The notes under the pieces are model-generated. The model saw only the letters and a program-made list of their open reading frames with translations. It was not told the origin of the DNA and did no database searches. DNA of 36,762 nt. Source: an uncultured Bacteroidales bacterium (GTDB taxonomy: Bacteria; Bacteroidota; Bacteroidia; Bacteroidales; P3). A program made the position numbers and the translations under genes. Positions 24,447 to 32,629 of the stretch are shown here, piece by piece (positions within the stretch are counted from its first letter, which is position 1; the number at the start of each line of letters is the position of its first letter). Location: positions 1-36,762 of the forward strand of contig ONFR01000022.1 in the NCBI GenBank assembly GCA_900317125.1, in the 5' to 3' direction.

Positions 24447-24454
24447 TATTTTTG
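24447..24454 (+). promoter_or_regulatory. -7 box of the MNT-HEPN operon
   Basis: TATTTTTG in the context TCGTATTTTTGCA, the same core as the promoters at 27590 and 29863. It lies 12 nt before the preferred ATG at 24466, suggesting a near-leaderless transcript. Confidence 0.6.
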
Positions 24455-24465
24455 CAATGCGATTT

Positions 24466-24780
24466 ATGGAACAGTCCGAAGTCATAAAACGGATTAAAGA
24501 ATTGGCCGCACAAATCCTGCCCGAAGGTAGTTCGCTGTGGCTCTATGGCTCTCGTGCCCGCGGTGACGCCCACCCCGACAGCGACTACGACCTGCTAATC
24601 TTGCTGGACAAAGATAATCTTACGCTCGACGACTATCGTCAATCCATACCACTTCGTCAACTGGGTTGGAGTATCAACGAGACAATCAGTCCTCAAGTAT
24701 ATTCAAAGGCTGAATGGGAGAAATACCATTATACTCTTTTTTATGACAATGTTGAACACGACAAACGAATACTATTATGA
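24466..24780 (+). CDS. MNT-type nucleotidyltransferase (antitoxin of a HEPN/MNT pair)
   Basis: A 104-residue minimal nucleotidyltransferase. The signature G-S-x10-D-x-D is complete: Gly28-Ser29 and Asp40/Asp42 (LYGSRARGDAHPDSDYDLL). I choose the ATG at 24466 (MEQSEV) over 24457, because the -7 box ends at 24454 and the earlier ATG would lie at the transcription start. It overlaps the HEPN gene by 4 bp (ATGA). In such pairs the MNT protein neutralises the HEPN toxin, in the characterised MntA/HepT case by adding AMP groups to it. Confidence 0.92.
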   Translation: MEQSEVIKRIKELAAQILPEGSSLWLYGSRARGDAHPDSDYDLLILLDKDNLTLDDYRQSIPLRQLGWSINETISPQVYSKAEWEKYHYTLFYDNVEHDKRILL

Positions 24781-25181
24781 GTTTAGACGATGAAAGCAGA
24801 GCTATAATGGTAGCAAGAGAGATAGAAAAAGCGCAGAGCACCTATAACCAGGCATGCCTAATGAGAGAGAATGGTTACTGGGATGCTGCCGCCAATCGTC
24901 TATATTATGCAGTTTTCCATGCAACCAGCGCACTGCTGATTAAAGATAGTTATCCTGTAAAAACGCACCATGGCGCAGGAATGTTGTTCCGTCAATATTA
25001 TGTGAAGACAAACATTCTGCCCGAATCATTCTCCGACACTTTCTCCCTGCTCCAAGCCCTACGCGAAAAAAGTGACTACAACTGTTCTTTTGATGCCACA
25101 CAAGGATTAATCAACCCTTTATTTGCACCCACACACCAGCTTATCGACACCATCGCCAAGATGGTCACACAGCAGAAGTAA
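24777..25181 (+). CDS. HEPN domain protein (toxin of a HEPN/MNT pair)
   Basis: A 134-residue all-helical HEPN protein. The RNase-type motif R-x4-6-H is present as RLYYAVFH (Arg41 to His48), as in ribonuclease toxins of this class. It is translationally coupled to the MNT gene by an ATGA overlap. Predicted to form a dimer and cleave RNA when free. The short gap to kbl (34 bp) means kbl might be partly read from this unit, though kbl has very different codon usage. Confidence 0.92.
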   Translation: MSLDDESRAIMVAREIEKAQSTYNQACLMRENGYWDAAANRLYYAVFHATSALLIKDSYPVKTHHGAGMLFRQYYVKTNILPESFSDTFSLLQALREKSDYNCSFDATQGLINPLFAPTHQLIDTIAKMVTQQK

Positions 25182-25215
25182 AACAAAAACAATAAACACA
25201 TAAAACATCGTAATT

Positions 25216-26397
25216 ATGTACACAAAGTTTCAAGAACACCTCAAGAAAGAACTGGCAGACATCGAAGCTGCCGGTCTCTACAAACACGAACGCATCATCG
25301 AGAGCACCCAGGGCGCCGAAATCATGGTAAAAGGCAAGAAGTGCCTCAACTTCTGCGCCAATAACTACCTCGGCCTTGCCGACAATCCCGAGCTTATCGA
25401 AGCCGCCAAGAAGGGTATGGACGCCCGCGGCTATGGTATGGCCTCCGTCCGCTTCATCTGCGGCTGCCAGGACCTCCACAAGAAACTGGAGCAGAAAATC
25501 GCCGATTTCTTCGGCACTGAAGACACCATCCTCTACGCTGCCTGCTTCGACGCCAACGGCGGTGTCTTTGAACCCCTGCTGACCGACGAGGACGCCATCA
25601 TCTCCGACGCCCTCAACCACGCCTCCATCATCGACGGTGTCCGCCTCTGCAAAGCCCAGCGCTACCGCTATGCCAACGCCGATATGGCCGACCTCGAGGA
25701 GCAGCTCAAGGCTGCCCAGAAGAACCGCTTCCGCATCATCGTCACCGACGGCGTCTTCTCCATGGACGGCAATGTCTGCCCGCTGGACAAGATCTACGAG
25801 CTGGCCAACAAATACGACGCAATGGTTATGGTGGACGAGAGCCACTCCGCCGGCGTAGTCGGCAAGACCGGACGCGGCGTGACCGAGCGCTACAACCTGC
25901 GTGGCAAAATCGAAATCCTCACCGGCACACTGGGCAAAGCCTTCGGCGGCGCCATGGGTGGCTTCACCACCGGTAAGAAAGAGATTATCGACATGCTCCG
26001 TCAGCGCAGCCGTCCTTACCTCTTCTCCAACAGCATGGCTCCCGGCCTTGTGGCCGCCGGCATCCGCATGTTCGACATGATGAGCGAGACCAACGAGCTG
26101 CAGGACAAGCTGCACGAGAACACCGACTACTTCCTGCGCCGCATGAAGGAAGAGGGCTTCGACTGCAAACCCAGCGAGAGCGCCATCTGCGCCGTCATGA
26201 TCTACGACGCCGCCAAGAGCCAGCAGTACGCTGCCAAGATGCAGGAAGAAGGCATCTTCGTCACCGGCTTCTACTATCCCGTTGTGCCGAAGGGTCAGGC
26301 CCGTATCCGCGTCCAGATCAGCGCAGCCCACGAACACGAGCACCTCGACAAGTGCATCGAGGCCTTCAAGAAAGTCCGCAAGGAAATCGAAGGCTAA
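25216..26397 (+). CDS. kbl: glycine C-acetyltransferase (2-amino-3-ketobutyrate CoA ligase)
   Basis: A 393-residue PLP-dependent alpha-oxoamine synthase of threonine catabolism: 2-amino-3-ketobutyrate + CoA gives glycine + acetyl-CoA. Seen: CLNFCANNYLGLADNPE, ASVRFICGCQDLHKKLE, DALNHASIIDG, VMVDESHSAGVVG (PLP-ring Asp and His) and the Schiff-base Lys241 in TLGKAFGGAMGGF. Length is normal. Strongly biased, GC-rich codons suggest high expression. The threonine dehydrogenase gene (tdh), the usual partner, is not adjacent. Confidence 0.96.
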   Translation: MYTKFQEHLKKELADIEAAGLYKHERIIESTQGAEIMVKGKKCLNFCANNYLGLADNPELIEAAKKGMDARGYGMASVRFICGCQDLHKKLEQKIADFFGTEDTILYAACFDANGGVFEPLLTDEDAIISDALNHASIIDGVRLCKAQRYRYANADMADLEEQLKAAQKNRFRIIVTDGVFSMDGNVCPLDKIYELANKYDAMVMVDESHSAGVVGKTGRGVTERYNLRGKIEILTGTLGKAFGGAMGGFTTGKKEIIDMLRQRSRPYLFSNSMAPGLVAAGIRMFDMMSETNELQDKLHENTDYFLRRMKEEGFDCKPSESAICAVMIYDAAKSQQYAAKMQEEGIFVTGFYYPVVPKGQARIRVQISAAHEHEHLDKCIEAFKKVRKEIEG

Positions 26398-26590
26398 TCA
26401 TTGAATGTGTTAATGCTTGAATGTGTAAATGCTTGAGTGAAAATACTCAAACAATCAAGCAATCAGACAATCAAGCAATCTACAGATTTACGAATTAGCA
26501 CATTCTCAAAGTAACGAATTCAATTAATCGCAATGTTTTTCACAAAGGGTGCAGGGTCACGGCCCTCACCCTTTATTTGGCTACATGGAC
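26398..26590. repeat. octamer-related inverted repeats and spacer after kbl
   Basis: From 26404 the sequence has reverse-orientation octamers (ATGTGTTA, ATGCTTGA, ATGTGTAA, ATGCTTGA), a TTGAGT/ACTCAA hairpin at about 26434-26451, then forward-type units (TCAAACAA, TCAAGCAA, TCAGACAA, TCAAGCAA) and degenerating ones to about 26530. This is another member of the octamer family with both orientations, as at 17360. The terminator at 26544 follows. Confidence 0.72.
26544..26580 (+). terminator. terminator after kbl
   Basis: Stem AAAGGGTG / CACCCTTT plus inner AGGG/CCCT gives a 12-bp hairpin with a bulge, followed by ATTTGG. It lies 147 nt after the kbl stop, beyond the octamer repeats. Confidence 0.75.
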
Positions 26591-26758
26591 TAACGAATTA
26601 ACAAGTTAACGCATTCCAAGGTTCCAAGACTAACGAATTAACACATTAACGAATTAACGAATTCAAAGGTTTCCCGACTAACGAATTAACGCATTAACAC
26701 GTTAACGCATTCAAGAATTTCCACACTAACGAATTAACGCATTCAAGAATCCTCCCAT
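26591..26758 (+). repeat. 21-unit octamer array reaching into a start codon
   Basis: Twenty-one consecutive 8-bp units with no phase slip, in four phrases each starting with TAACGAAT (units 1, 6, 12 and 18). Inner units are TAACGCAT, TAACACAT, TAACACGT or TAACAAGT, then TC(A/C)AAGxT and a unit ending in AC. The last unit, CCTCCCAT, supplies the AT of the ATG of the HdeD-like gene (26757). Confidence 0.92.
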
Positions 26759-27359
26759 GAAACGAATCAACATTTATCTCATCATCACCGCCGTGCTGCT
26801 CATCGCGCTTGGGGTGGTATGTATCTTCAACCCCGGCGAGAGCTTTGTCTCCGCCGCCTGGCTGTTAGGGGTGATCATCCTGGTGTCCGGTCTCTCGTCG
26901 CTCATCTTCGGACTCCGTGCACAGGCCTTCCTGCCCAATGCCGGCTCCACCACCCTGCTGGCCATGTTCCAGATAATCGTCGGCCTGATGCTGGCCACCG
27001 ACATCCTTGCCTCCGAGCTAGCGCTCATTGTGGTATTCTCCATGTGGGTGATCTTCGAGGGCGTCTCCCTTGCCGTCCTCTCCATCGACTACCGTCGGAG
27101 CGGCTACAACCGCTGGTGGCTGATGATGGTACTCGGCGTATGCAGCATCGTGTTCGGCTTCCTGGCCCTGCGCGAGCCTGAGTACACCGGCACATTCCTC
27201 GGCATCCTCCTCGGCCTTGGCATCCTGGCCAACGGCATCATCCGCATCGTGGCCTTCTTCGGCCTCCGCCGCATCCACAACCGCCTCCGCGACCTGAAGG
27301 AGAGCGCCACCGCCACCCCCATCGACGACATCAACCCTTCTAAGATAGAAGAGTCCTAA
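26757..27359 (+). CDS. HdeD/DUF308 family membrane protein
   Basis: A 200-residue polytopic protein with about six transmembrane helices (for example IYLIITAVLLIALGVVCIF at 6-24 and WWLMMVLGVCSIVFGFLAL near 119-137), internally repeated with LGV..IxxGF-type turns, as in the HdeD/DUF308 family linked to acid resistance in enterobacteria. The cytoplasmic tail is charged. Function in Bacteroidota is not established. The start codon is fused to the end of an octamer array, and a strong terminator lies 25 nt after the stop. Confidence 0.9.
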   Translation: MKRINIYLIITAVLLIALGVVCIFNPGESFVSAAWLLGVIILVSGLSSLIFGLRAQAFLPNAGSTTLLAMFQIIVGLMLATDILASELALIVVFSMWVIFEGVSLAVLSIDYRRSGYNRWWLMMVLGVCSIVFGFLALREPEYTGTFLGILLGLGILANGIIRIVAFFGLRRIHNRLRDLKESATATPIDDINPSKIEES

Positions 27360-27384
27360 GGCCGCAAAAGCGAGCCACAAAAAG

Positions 27385-27423
27385 GTGCCCGCCTGTCCCC
27401 CAAACAGCGGGCACTTTCTTTAT
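27385..27423 (+). terminator. terminator after the HdeD-like gene
   Basis: GTGCCCGC-c-TGT pairs with ACA-GCGGGCAC (27385-27414), followed by TTTCTTTATT. It is a strong GC-rich stem with one bulge. It also marks the boundary between the GC-rich core and the AT-richer island. Confidence 0.85.
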
Positions 27424-27570
27424 TCCTCTAATCAATCCCTGCCGGAATTCACTATAGCCTGCAGCACCACCCCTGCGGCTGCCCAAAAACACCACCCCAT
27501 CCACACCCCTCTTGCCCTTTATCCCAAATTGGTCAATCTACTTTATGTTAAAATGCAAATGGACACAACA
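27424..27570. other. intergenic stretch at the island boundary
   Basis: No gene, repeat or tRNA is recognised between the terminator and the promoter of the second Fic gene. Confidence 0.5.
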
Positions 27571-27600
27571 ATTATTGAAAAAAAAGTCGTATTTTTGCAG
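27571..27600 (+). promoter_or_regulatory. promoter block of the second Fic gene
   Basis: A 30-bp block with an A8 tract, then GTCGTATTTTTGCAG with -7 TATTTTTG at 27590-27597. It is repeated with one mismatch at 29844-29873. No standard -33 is seen; the A-tract may act instead. Confidence 0.65.
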
Positions 27601-27652
27601 ATTAAAATTTATAAATTGGGAGATTGTTAACACAAAATAGTCAAATCAGAGA

Positions 27653-28654
27653 ATGACCATAAGACCCATTTATGAAGAATACAAGCAACTCGGCATAGAC
27701 CAGCAGATTGACTATGCCAAGTTCTACCTTTATTCCATCATTACGCACTCCACCGCCATCGAGGGCTCGACAGTGACAGAGGTGGAGAACCGACTTCTGT
27801 TCGATGAAGGAATAGGCGCACAGAAACCGCTCATCGAGCAAATGATGAACCTTGACCTCAAGGCTGCTTACGAGCAGGGTGTTATTTATGCACAGCAGCA
27901 CACCGAATACAGTGTTGATATGTTGTGCGGTCTTTCGGAATTGGTGATGAAAAACACTGGGTCAGAATACAGCGCGATGGCAGGCAACTTCTCCGCCGCA
28001 AAAGGCGAGTTGCGGCTATTGAATGTGAGTGCCGGGGTTGGCGGAAGGTCTTACCTCTCTTATCAGAAAGTGCCTGGACGGCTTGAGGAGTTCTGCCAAT
28101 GGCTCAATACCGAACGAAAGAGTCTCAATAAAAGTGATATTGAGAAAGTGTACGATTTGAGTTTTGAAACACATTACCGACTTGTGAACATACATCCGTG
28201 GGCCGACGGCAACGGACGTATGAGTCGACTGGTGATGAATATGATACAATACGAATTTGACGTAGTGCCGTCGATAGTGAAGAAAGAGAAGCGCAAGCAA
28301 TACATCAGTTCCCTTGAGCAAAGCGAAGAAGCGGAGAATTCAAAGAAATTCAAGACCTTTATGCTTCAGCATCACTGTGACAATCTGCTGAAACAGATTG
28401 AAGAGTACAAACAGAGTATGGGCGACGAATCCCATAGTGCCAAAATGGATGGCACTATAGATGGCACCATGGCACTAAGGATAATGGATGCCTTGCGTGC
28501 TGAGCCGTCAGCCACTATGGACATTCTATCCAACACCCTGGGGATACCAAGAAGAACGCTGGTGCGATATATGAATAGGTTGCAAGAAGACAACAAGATA
28601 AAACGAGTGGGTGGCAGACGATACGGCCACTGGGAGATCATCAAGGATGAATAG
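27653..28654 (+). CDS. Fic family AMP-transferase with C-terminal winged helix
   Basis: A 333-residue Fic protein of a different branch from the one at 305. Active-site loop HPWADGNGR is at 181-189 (catalytic His181). The N-terminal inhibitory motif is S-T-A-I-E-G (33-38), so it is class II, self-inhibited. Residues about 262-330 form a winged-helix module (LRIMDALRAEPSATMDILS, PRRTLVRYMNRL). Between the Fic core and the HTH lies a short repeat, DGTIDGTMAL. Driven by the promoter block at 27571. Possible role: signalling or phage-response AMPylation; the target is unknown. Confidence 0.92.
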   Translation: MTIRPIYEEYKQLGIDQQIDYAKFYLYSIITHSTAIEGSTVTEVENRLLFDEGIGAQKPLIEQMMNLDLKAAYEQGVIYAQQHTEYSVDMLCGLSELVMKNTGSEYSAMAGNFSAAKGELRLLNVSAGVGGRSYLSYQKVPGRLEEFCQWLNTERKSLNKSDIEKVYDLSFETHYRLVNIHPWADGNGRMSRLVMNMIQYEFDVVPSIVKKEKRKQYISSLEQSEEAENSKKFKTFMLQHHCDNLLKQIEEYKQSMGDESHSAKMDGTIDGTMALRIMDALRAEPSATMDILSNTLGIPRRTLVRYMNRLQEDNKIKRVGGRRYGHWEIIKDE

Positions 28655-28672
28655 GCTATGGGATTGACTATT

Positions 28673-28798
28673 ATGGAACCAGACAACAAATATATAATAC
28701 AAGGCCTCGAAGAATACCTGCGTCAGAGCGAGCCAGAGTTGCAACAACGTGGCGGCATCTGGCAGACCTCTATCGGGTTGCAGCAGGTTGAAAGATGA
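28673..28798 (+). pseudogene. remnant of a Fic-associated N-terminal antitoxin-like domain
   Basis: A 41-codon open frame beginning MEPDNKYIIQGLEEYLRQ and continuing with SEPELQQRGGIWQTSIGLQQV. This matches the start of Fic/Doc-type proteins that open with a short antitoxin-like segment (pattern EYIREGEP...AxAWxTAIGLQAVDGL), but it stops right after GLQQVER. No further Fic sequence follows. I read it as the 5' remnant of a deleted gene; a stand-alone antitoxin peptide is a less likely alternative. Confidence 0.55.
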
Positions 28799-28815
28799 TA
28801 CAAAGTGAATAATAT

Positions 28816-29808
28816 ATGAACTACGAAATACAATTCATATTATACCAGCTGCCCGACGATGAAGGCAAGGTGCAGGTGGTTATCAAGGACGAAACCATCT
28901 GGGCTACGCAGAAGGCTATGGCCCAACTTTTTGACGTGGGAGTACCTGCCATTAGCAAGCATCTGAAGAATATTTTTGAAGAAGAAGAATTGCCTGAAAG
29001 TTCAGTTGTTTCCAAAATGGAAATAACTGCTTCTGACGGCAAAGACTACCTCACTTCTTTCTATTCTCTCGATGCCATCATTGCTGTAGGCTATCGAGTT
29101 TCTTCCGTAAGGGCTACACGTTTCCGTCAGTGGGCAACAAAGATTCTGAATGAATATATCCGCAAAGGATTCGTACTTGATGAAGACCGACTTAAACAGG
29201 GAACAGCAGTATTTGGCAAAGACTACTTCCGTGAACTGTTAGAGAAGGTGCGCAGTATCCGTGCCAGCGAACGACGTATCTGGCAACAGATTACCGACAT
29301 TTATGCGGAGTGCTCGTTTGACTACGACCGCAACTCGCCTACTACACGCGAGTTCTATCAGATGGTGCAGAACCGTTTCCACTATGCCATTACTGGTCAG
29401 ACGGCTCCTGAGATCATCTATACCCGTGCAGACCACACAAAAGACCACATGGGACTGCAGACGTGGAAGAACGCGCCAGATGGCCGAGTATTACTCAGTG
29501 ACACGAAGGTTGCCAAAAACTACCTGCCAGAGGTGGAGATACGTCGATTGGAACGTGCTGTGTCGGGTTATTTCGACTACATAGAGGATCTGATAGAACG
29601 CGAAAATGCTTTTAGCATGGAGCAGTTTGCTGCTTCTGTCAATGAATTCTTGTCTTTCAGACGATACGCCCTGTTACCAGACAAAGGGAAGATTAGCCGT
29701 GAGATGGCAGATAAAAAAGCAACTGATGAGTACAAACTTTTTAATCCCACTCAAAAGATTGACTCAGACTTCGATAAAGAAGTGCGAGGATTACTTGATA
29801 AGCAATAA
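28816..29808 (+). CDS. RhuM family protein
   Basis: A 330-residue protein of the virulence RhuM family. Typical blocks: N-terminal VVIKDETIWATQKAMAQLF, FYSLDAIIAVGYRVSS, RATRFRQWATKILNEYI, LLEKVRSIRASERRIWQQI, and C-terminal RRLERAVSGYFDYIEDL. The N-terminal part resembles a Bro/KilA-N-like or HTH DNA-binding region. The family was named for a Salmonella pathogenicity-island gene, but its biochemical role is unknown; it is frequent on islands beside toxin-antitoxin and defence genes, as here. Confidence 0.92.
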   Translation: MNYEIQFILYQLPDDEGKVQVVIKDETIWATQKAMAQLFDVGVPAISKHLKNIFEEEELPESSVVSKMEITASDGKDYLTSFYSLDAIIAVGYRVSSVRATRFRQWATKILNEYIRKGFVLDEDRLKQGTAVFGKDYFRELLEKVRSIRASERRIWQQITDIYAECSFDYDRNSPTTREFYQMVQNRFHYAITGQTAPEIIYTRADHTKDHMGLQTWKNAPDGRVLLSDTKVAKNYLPEVEIRRLERAVSGYFDYIEDLIERENAFSMEQFAASVNEFLSFRRYALLPDKGKISREMADKKATDEYKLFNPTQKIDSDFDKEVRGLLDKQ

Positions 29809-29843
29809 GAACCAAAACAAAAATAAAACACCCTGAACCAGCC

Positions 29844-29873
29844 ATTATCGAAAAAAAAGTCGTATTTTTGCAG
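29844..29873 (+). promoter_or_regulatory. promoter block of the DUF1016 gene
   Basis: 29 of 30 bases are identical to 27571-27600, with -7 TATTTTTG at 29863-29870, 23 nt before the ATG. The two genes are thus probably under the same control or share a common origin. Confidence 0.65.
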
Positions 29874-29893
29874 TGTAAAACAAGAAGATTCTT

Positions 29894-30322
29894 ATGACCG
29901 ACAAAACCCATTTCGTGTTTCGCGACGGCATGACTGCCGACAGGGATTATGTGCAGTGGATAGCTGACATCAAAAGCCGTTACCGCAACAGTCAAATTAA
30001 AGCAGCCATAAAGGTGAATAGTGCGCTGCTGGAATTCTATTGGAGCGTAGGACGCGACCTTGCAGTTCTTAAAGCCGAAGAACGTTGGGGCAGCGGAATA
30101 GTGAAACAGTTCGCCTTGGATATGCGAAACGCATTCCCCGAGGCAAAAGGCTTTTCTTATTCCAATGTAAAGGACATGAAGCGCTGGTATTTGTTCTATT
30201 ATGAACAAGTTATAAAAGGCCAGCAAGTTGGTGGCCAAATTGATGTGACAGAAAGAAGTCGGCAACTTGCCGACCAATTAGAAATGCACGAATTATTTGG
30301 TCAAATTCCTTGGGTTCTATAA
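29894..30322 (+). pseudogene. truncated DUF1016/YhcG-type PD-(D/E)XK nuclease gene
   Basis: A 142-codon frame containing the DUF1016 N-terminal domain (WIADIKSRYRNSQIKAAIKV, LLEFYWSVGRDLAVLKAE, GSGIVKQFALDMRNAFPE, FSYSNVKDMKRWYLFYYE). Full-length members are about 330-380 residues and continue after the sequence FGQIPWG(H) into the PD-(D/E)XK nuclease domain. Here the frame breaks exactly at FGQIPWVL-stop, and none of the nuclease domain follows in any frame; the next gene is an HNH nuclease. The catalytic part was therefore lost, probably when the downstream cassette was inserted or by deletion. Confidence 0.85.
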
Positions 30323-30350
30323 TCTTCCTGCTGAAACATAAAATGTAATC

Positions 30351-31427
30351 ATGAATACACTACCCAAATCCAAGACATTGCAGATAGAGCCGCTGACCCA
30401 TATCTTTAAGAATACGTCAGCGACATACAAGTTCTATTGGTTTATGGGAATTCTTGACTTATATGTGAAACGTGGTATTACACGGATGAATATCTGGGAT
30501 ATTATGGTTGAGATGACAGCAAATGCATGGTATCCTGTAAGCTATTTCCGTCTATCATTTGGGAAAAGTGACTCGCTACGCGATGCTATCATTTCGCTTC
30601 AGGAAGTACACAACTTGCCAATGAACATCAGCCTTAACGAACTGCGGAAATGGCTTAATACGCACAAAAACGACACCTCTGTTAGACAAACACTGGGGTT
30701 TCTTCCGAAGAATGTTCCCTATTGGTTTTTACGTCCATGGATTGACATAGCCGATACAAAGGAAATAATGCGACGTTCACAGACGTTGGAAAACAATTGC
30801 CTATATAAACTCACCAAAGACGGGGATACAATTTGGGTTGAACTAAACTCTCGTTGGCTGCCCTATTTGAAAGAAAACTATGTCATACTGAAGGACTATG
30901 CCTATTGGAATCTTTCGTCATTCTTACAGGTACGAAATCCCAATGTACCAAATATTATTAACAAGTTGGTAAAGGTAGAAAGCCGACAAGCTCTGACTCG
31001 TCAGCGTAACTATTGGGATTTCGTGTTAGAGCATTCCGAAGGGCAAAAGTGCATTTATACTGACAAACCTATCGTGGTTGGCAATTACGATCTCGACCAT
31101 TTCATTCCATGGAGTTTCGTTTCACATAACCTGCTGTGGAACCTTATTCCTGCTGATGGTAGCGTGAACTCATCAAAGAGTGACCGACTGCCAGACCTTG
31201 ACAGATACCTATTGAAACTTGCCACCACACAGCAGAATGCTGTACGTATCTGCATAAATGAGAACTATCGAGGATTAGATATACTAGAGGATTACGTCAC
31301 TCTCGGTTGCACCCCACAAGAATTGATACAAATGGACAGCACTACGCTCCGCAACTGTTTTGCCCGCACCTTCAACCCGATGAGTCAAATTGCACTAAAC
31401 ATGGGATTCGAACTATGGAGAAACTGA
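30351..31427 (+). CDS. HNH endonuclease
   Basis: A 358-residue predicted nuclease. The N-terminal 220 residues are an unrecognised helical/winged region (for example FKNTSATYKFYWFMGILDLY). The C-terminal HNH domain shows KCIYTDKP (Cys234), YDLDHFIPWSF (Asp249, His250), LLWNLIPAD (Asn264) and NSSKSDRLP (Asn273, Lys276), the order expected for HNH catalytic and metal sites. It overlaps the downstream methyltransferase-HIT gene by 13 bp, so the two are co-translated. It likely cuts DNA, perhaps as the restriction or effector part of the cassette; this is inference from neighbours. Confidence 0.88.
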   Translation: MNTLPKSKTLQIEPLTHIFKNTSATYKFYWFMGILDLYVKRGITRMNIWDIMVEMTANAWYPVSYFRLSFGKSDSLRDAIISLQEVHNLPMNISLNELRKWLNTHKNDTSVRQTLGFLPKNVPYWFLRPWIDIADTKEIMRRSQTLENNCLYKLTKDGDTIWVELNSRWLPYLKENYVILKDYAYWNLSSFLQVRNPNVPNIINKLVKVESRQALTRQRNYWDFVLEHSEGQKCIYTDKPIVVGNYDLDHFIPWSFVSHNLLWNLIPADGSVNSSKSDRLPDLDRYLLKLATTQQNAVRICINENYRGLDILEDYVTLGCTPQELIQMDSTTLRNCFARTFNPMSQIALNMGFELWRN

Positions 31428-32605
31428 CACACATAGAGCCAGAGAAGATAAACCATCCGTATCTGACTGCCATCAAACGGACAGACCTATCTGTGCCAAC
31501 ACGTTACCTCATGCAGCACGAATTGTTGAAAGGGAAGATTCTTGACTTCGGCTGTGGGTTTGGTTTTGATACTGACGAACTCCATAAGCAAGGGTATGAC
31601 ATTATTGGATATGATTACTATTATCGCCCCGATTTCCCCGACGGTAAATTTGACACAATAATATGCAACTATGTGTTGAACGTGCTTGAGCCATACGCAC
31701 AAGCAGAGGTATTGATGAATGTGGCCAATCTGCTCTCGCCTAAAGGAACAGCATATTTTGCCGTACGTCGTGACTTGACCGAAGAGGGTTTCCGACTTCA
31801 CGCCATACACAAACAATACACATACCAATGCAACGTCAAACTACCATACAAAAGTCTTGTTGCCAATGCAAGTTACGAACTATATCAATACAACCACTTC
31901 AACAAACTCCCTCGTGTAGAAGGTGAGAAATGCCCCTTCTGCAGACTCTCACGACGTGTTGAAATTATCTGTGAAACCACAACATGTGTAGCATTCTATG
32001 ATGGCTATCCTGTTTCTCCCGGTCATGCACTCATCATTCCAAAGCGGCATGTTGCGTCCTATCGAGATTTGAGTCGCCAAGAACGTTATGATATGGACGA
32101 TATAAGGGAATACGTAATGCGCAAAATAGATGAAAAATACCATCCCGACGGATATAATGTTGGCATCAACATCAATGAAGCCGCCGGTCAATCCGTTTTT
32201 CACTGCCACATGCACATTATTCCTCGATACAAAGGAGACGTACCGAATCCCAAAGGTGGAGTGCGCGGAGTGATACCAAGCAAAAAAATATATGAGACGG
32301 GGAAAGATGCATCTTCTATTTTGACGACAGAGGGGAAAAACATGTCGTGCCAGAAATATCCCAATCATGCTAATTGTTGGACGGGGGAAAAAGACGAAAA
32401 GTTGTGGAATTTGTTTAGTGAACGGACTATTATTAAAATACCGACTAAGTATTCCAATATCAACAATAAGCCTACACGGCTGCTATTGGACAAGATAGGA
32501 CAAGTATTGAAACCATTAACAAGTGGTACTATAAAGAAAGAGTCCAATATGGTTATTATAGTGCAAGGAAAGGCTAAAACCAATGACAACCTTGTTGCTT
32601 TTTAA
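31415..32605 (+). CDS. SAM-dependent methyltransferase - HIT domain fusion protein
   Basis: A 396-residue two-domain protein; I start at the ATG at 31415 (MEKLTH), because the longer frame lies wholly inside the HNH gene. Residues about 30-165 are a class I methyltransferase: SAM motif ILDFGCGFGFD (42-52), acidic GYD after strand 2, and CNYVLNVLEP. Residues about 170-290 are a HIT hydrolase: CPFC (173-176), SPGHALIIPKRH and the histidine triad HCHMHII (His263, 265, 267). A C-terminal tail of about 100 residues is unassigned. HIT enzymes cleave AMP/nucleotide conjugates. It overlaps the HNH gene by 13 bp and lies 24 bp before the TIR-like gene. Confidence 0.88.
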   Translation: MEKLTHIEPEKINHPYLTAIKRTDLSVPTRYLMQHELLKGKILDFGCGFGFDTDELHKQGYDIIGYDYYYRPDFPDGKFDTIICNYVLNVLEPYAQAEVLMNVANLLSPKGTAYFAVRRDLTEEGFRLHAIHKQYTYQCNVKLPYKSLVANASYELYQYNHFNKLPRVEGEKCPFCRLSRRVEIICETTTCVAFYDGYPVSPGHALIIPKRHVASYRDLSRQERYDMDDIREYVMRKIDEKYHPDGYNVGININEAAGQSVFHCHMHIIPRYKGDVPNPKGGVRGVIPSKKIYETGKDASSILTTEGKNMSCQKYPNHANCWTGEKDEKLWNLFSERTIIKIPTKYSNINNKPTRLLLDKIGQVLKPLTSGTIKKESNMVIIVQGKAKTNDNLVAF

Positions 32606-32629
32606 CAGATTCACTTTAAGTTATACATC

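Noticed and set aside
25165..26343. 392-codon frame antisense to kbl
   Set aside because: Shadow of the highly biased kbl coding sequence; no motifs.
27385..27630. 81-codon plus-strand frame after the HdeD-like gene
   Set aside because: It begins in the terminator stem and runs through the promoter of the next Fic gene.
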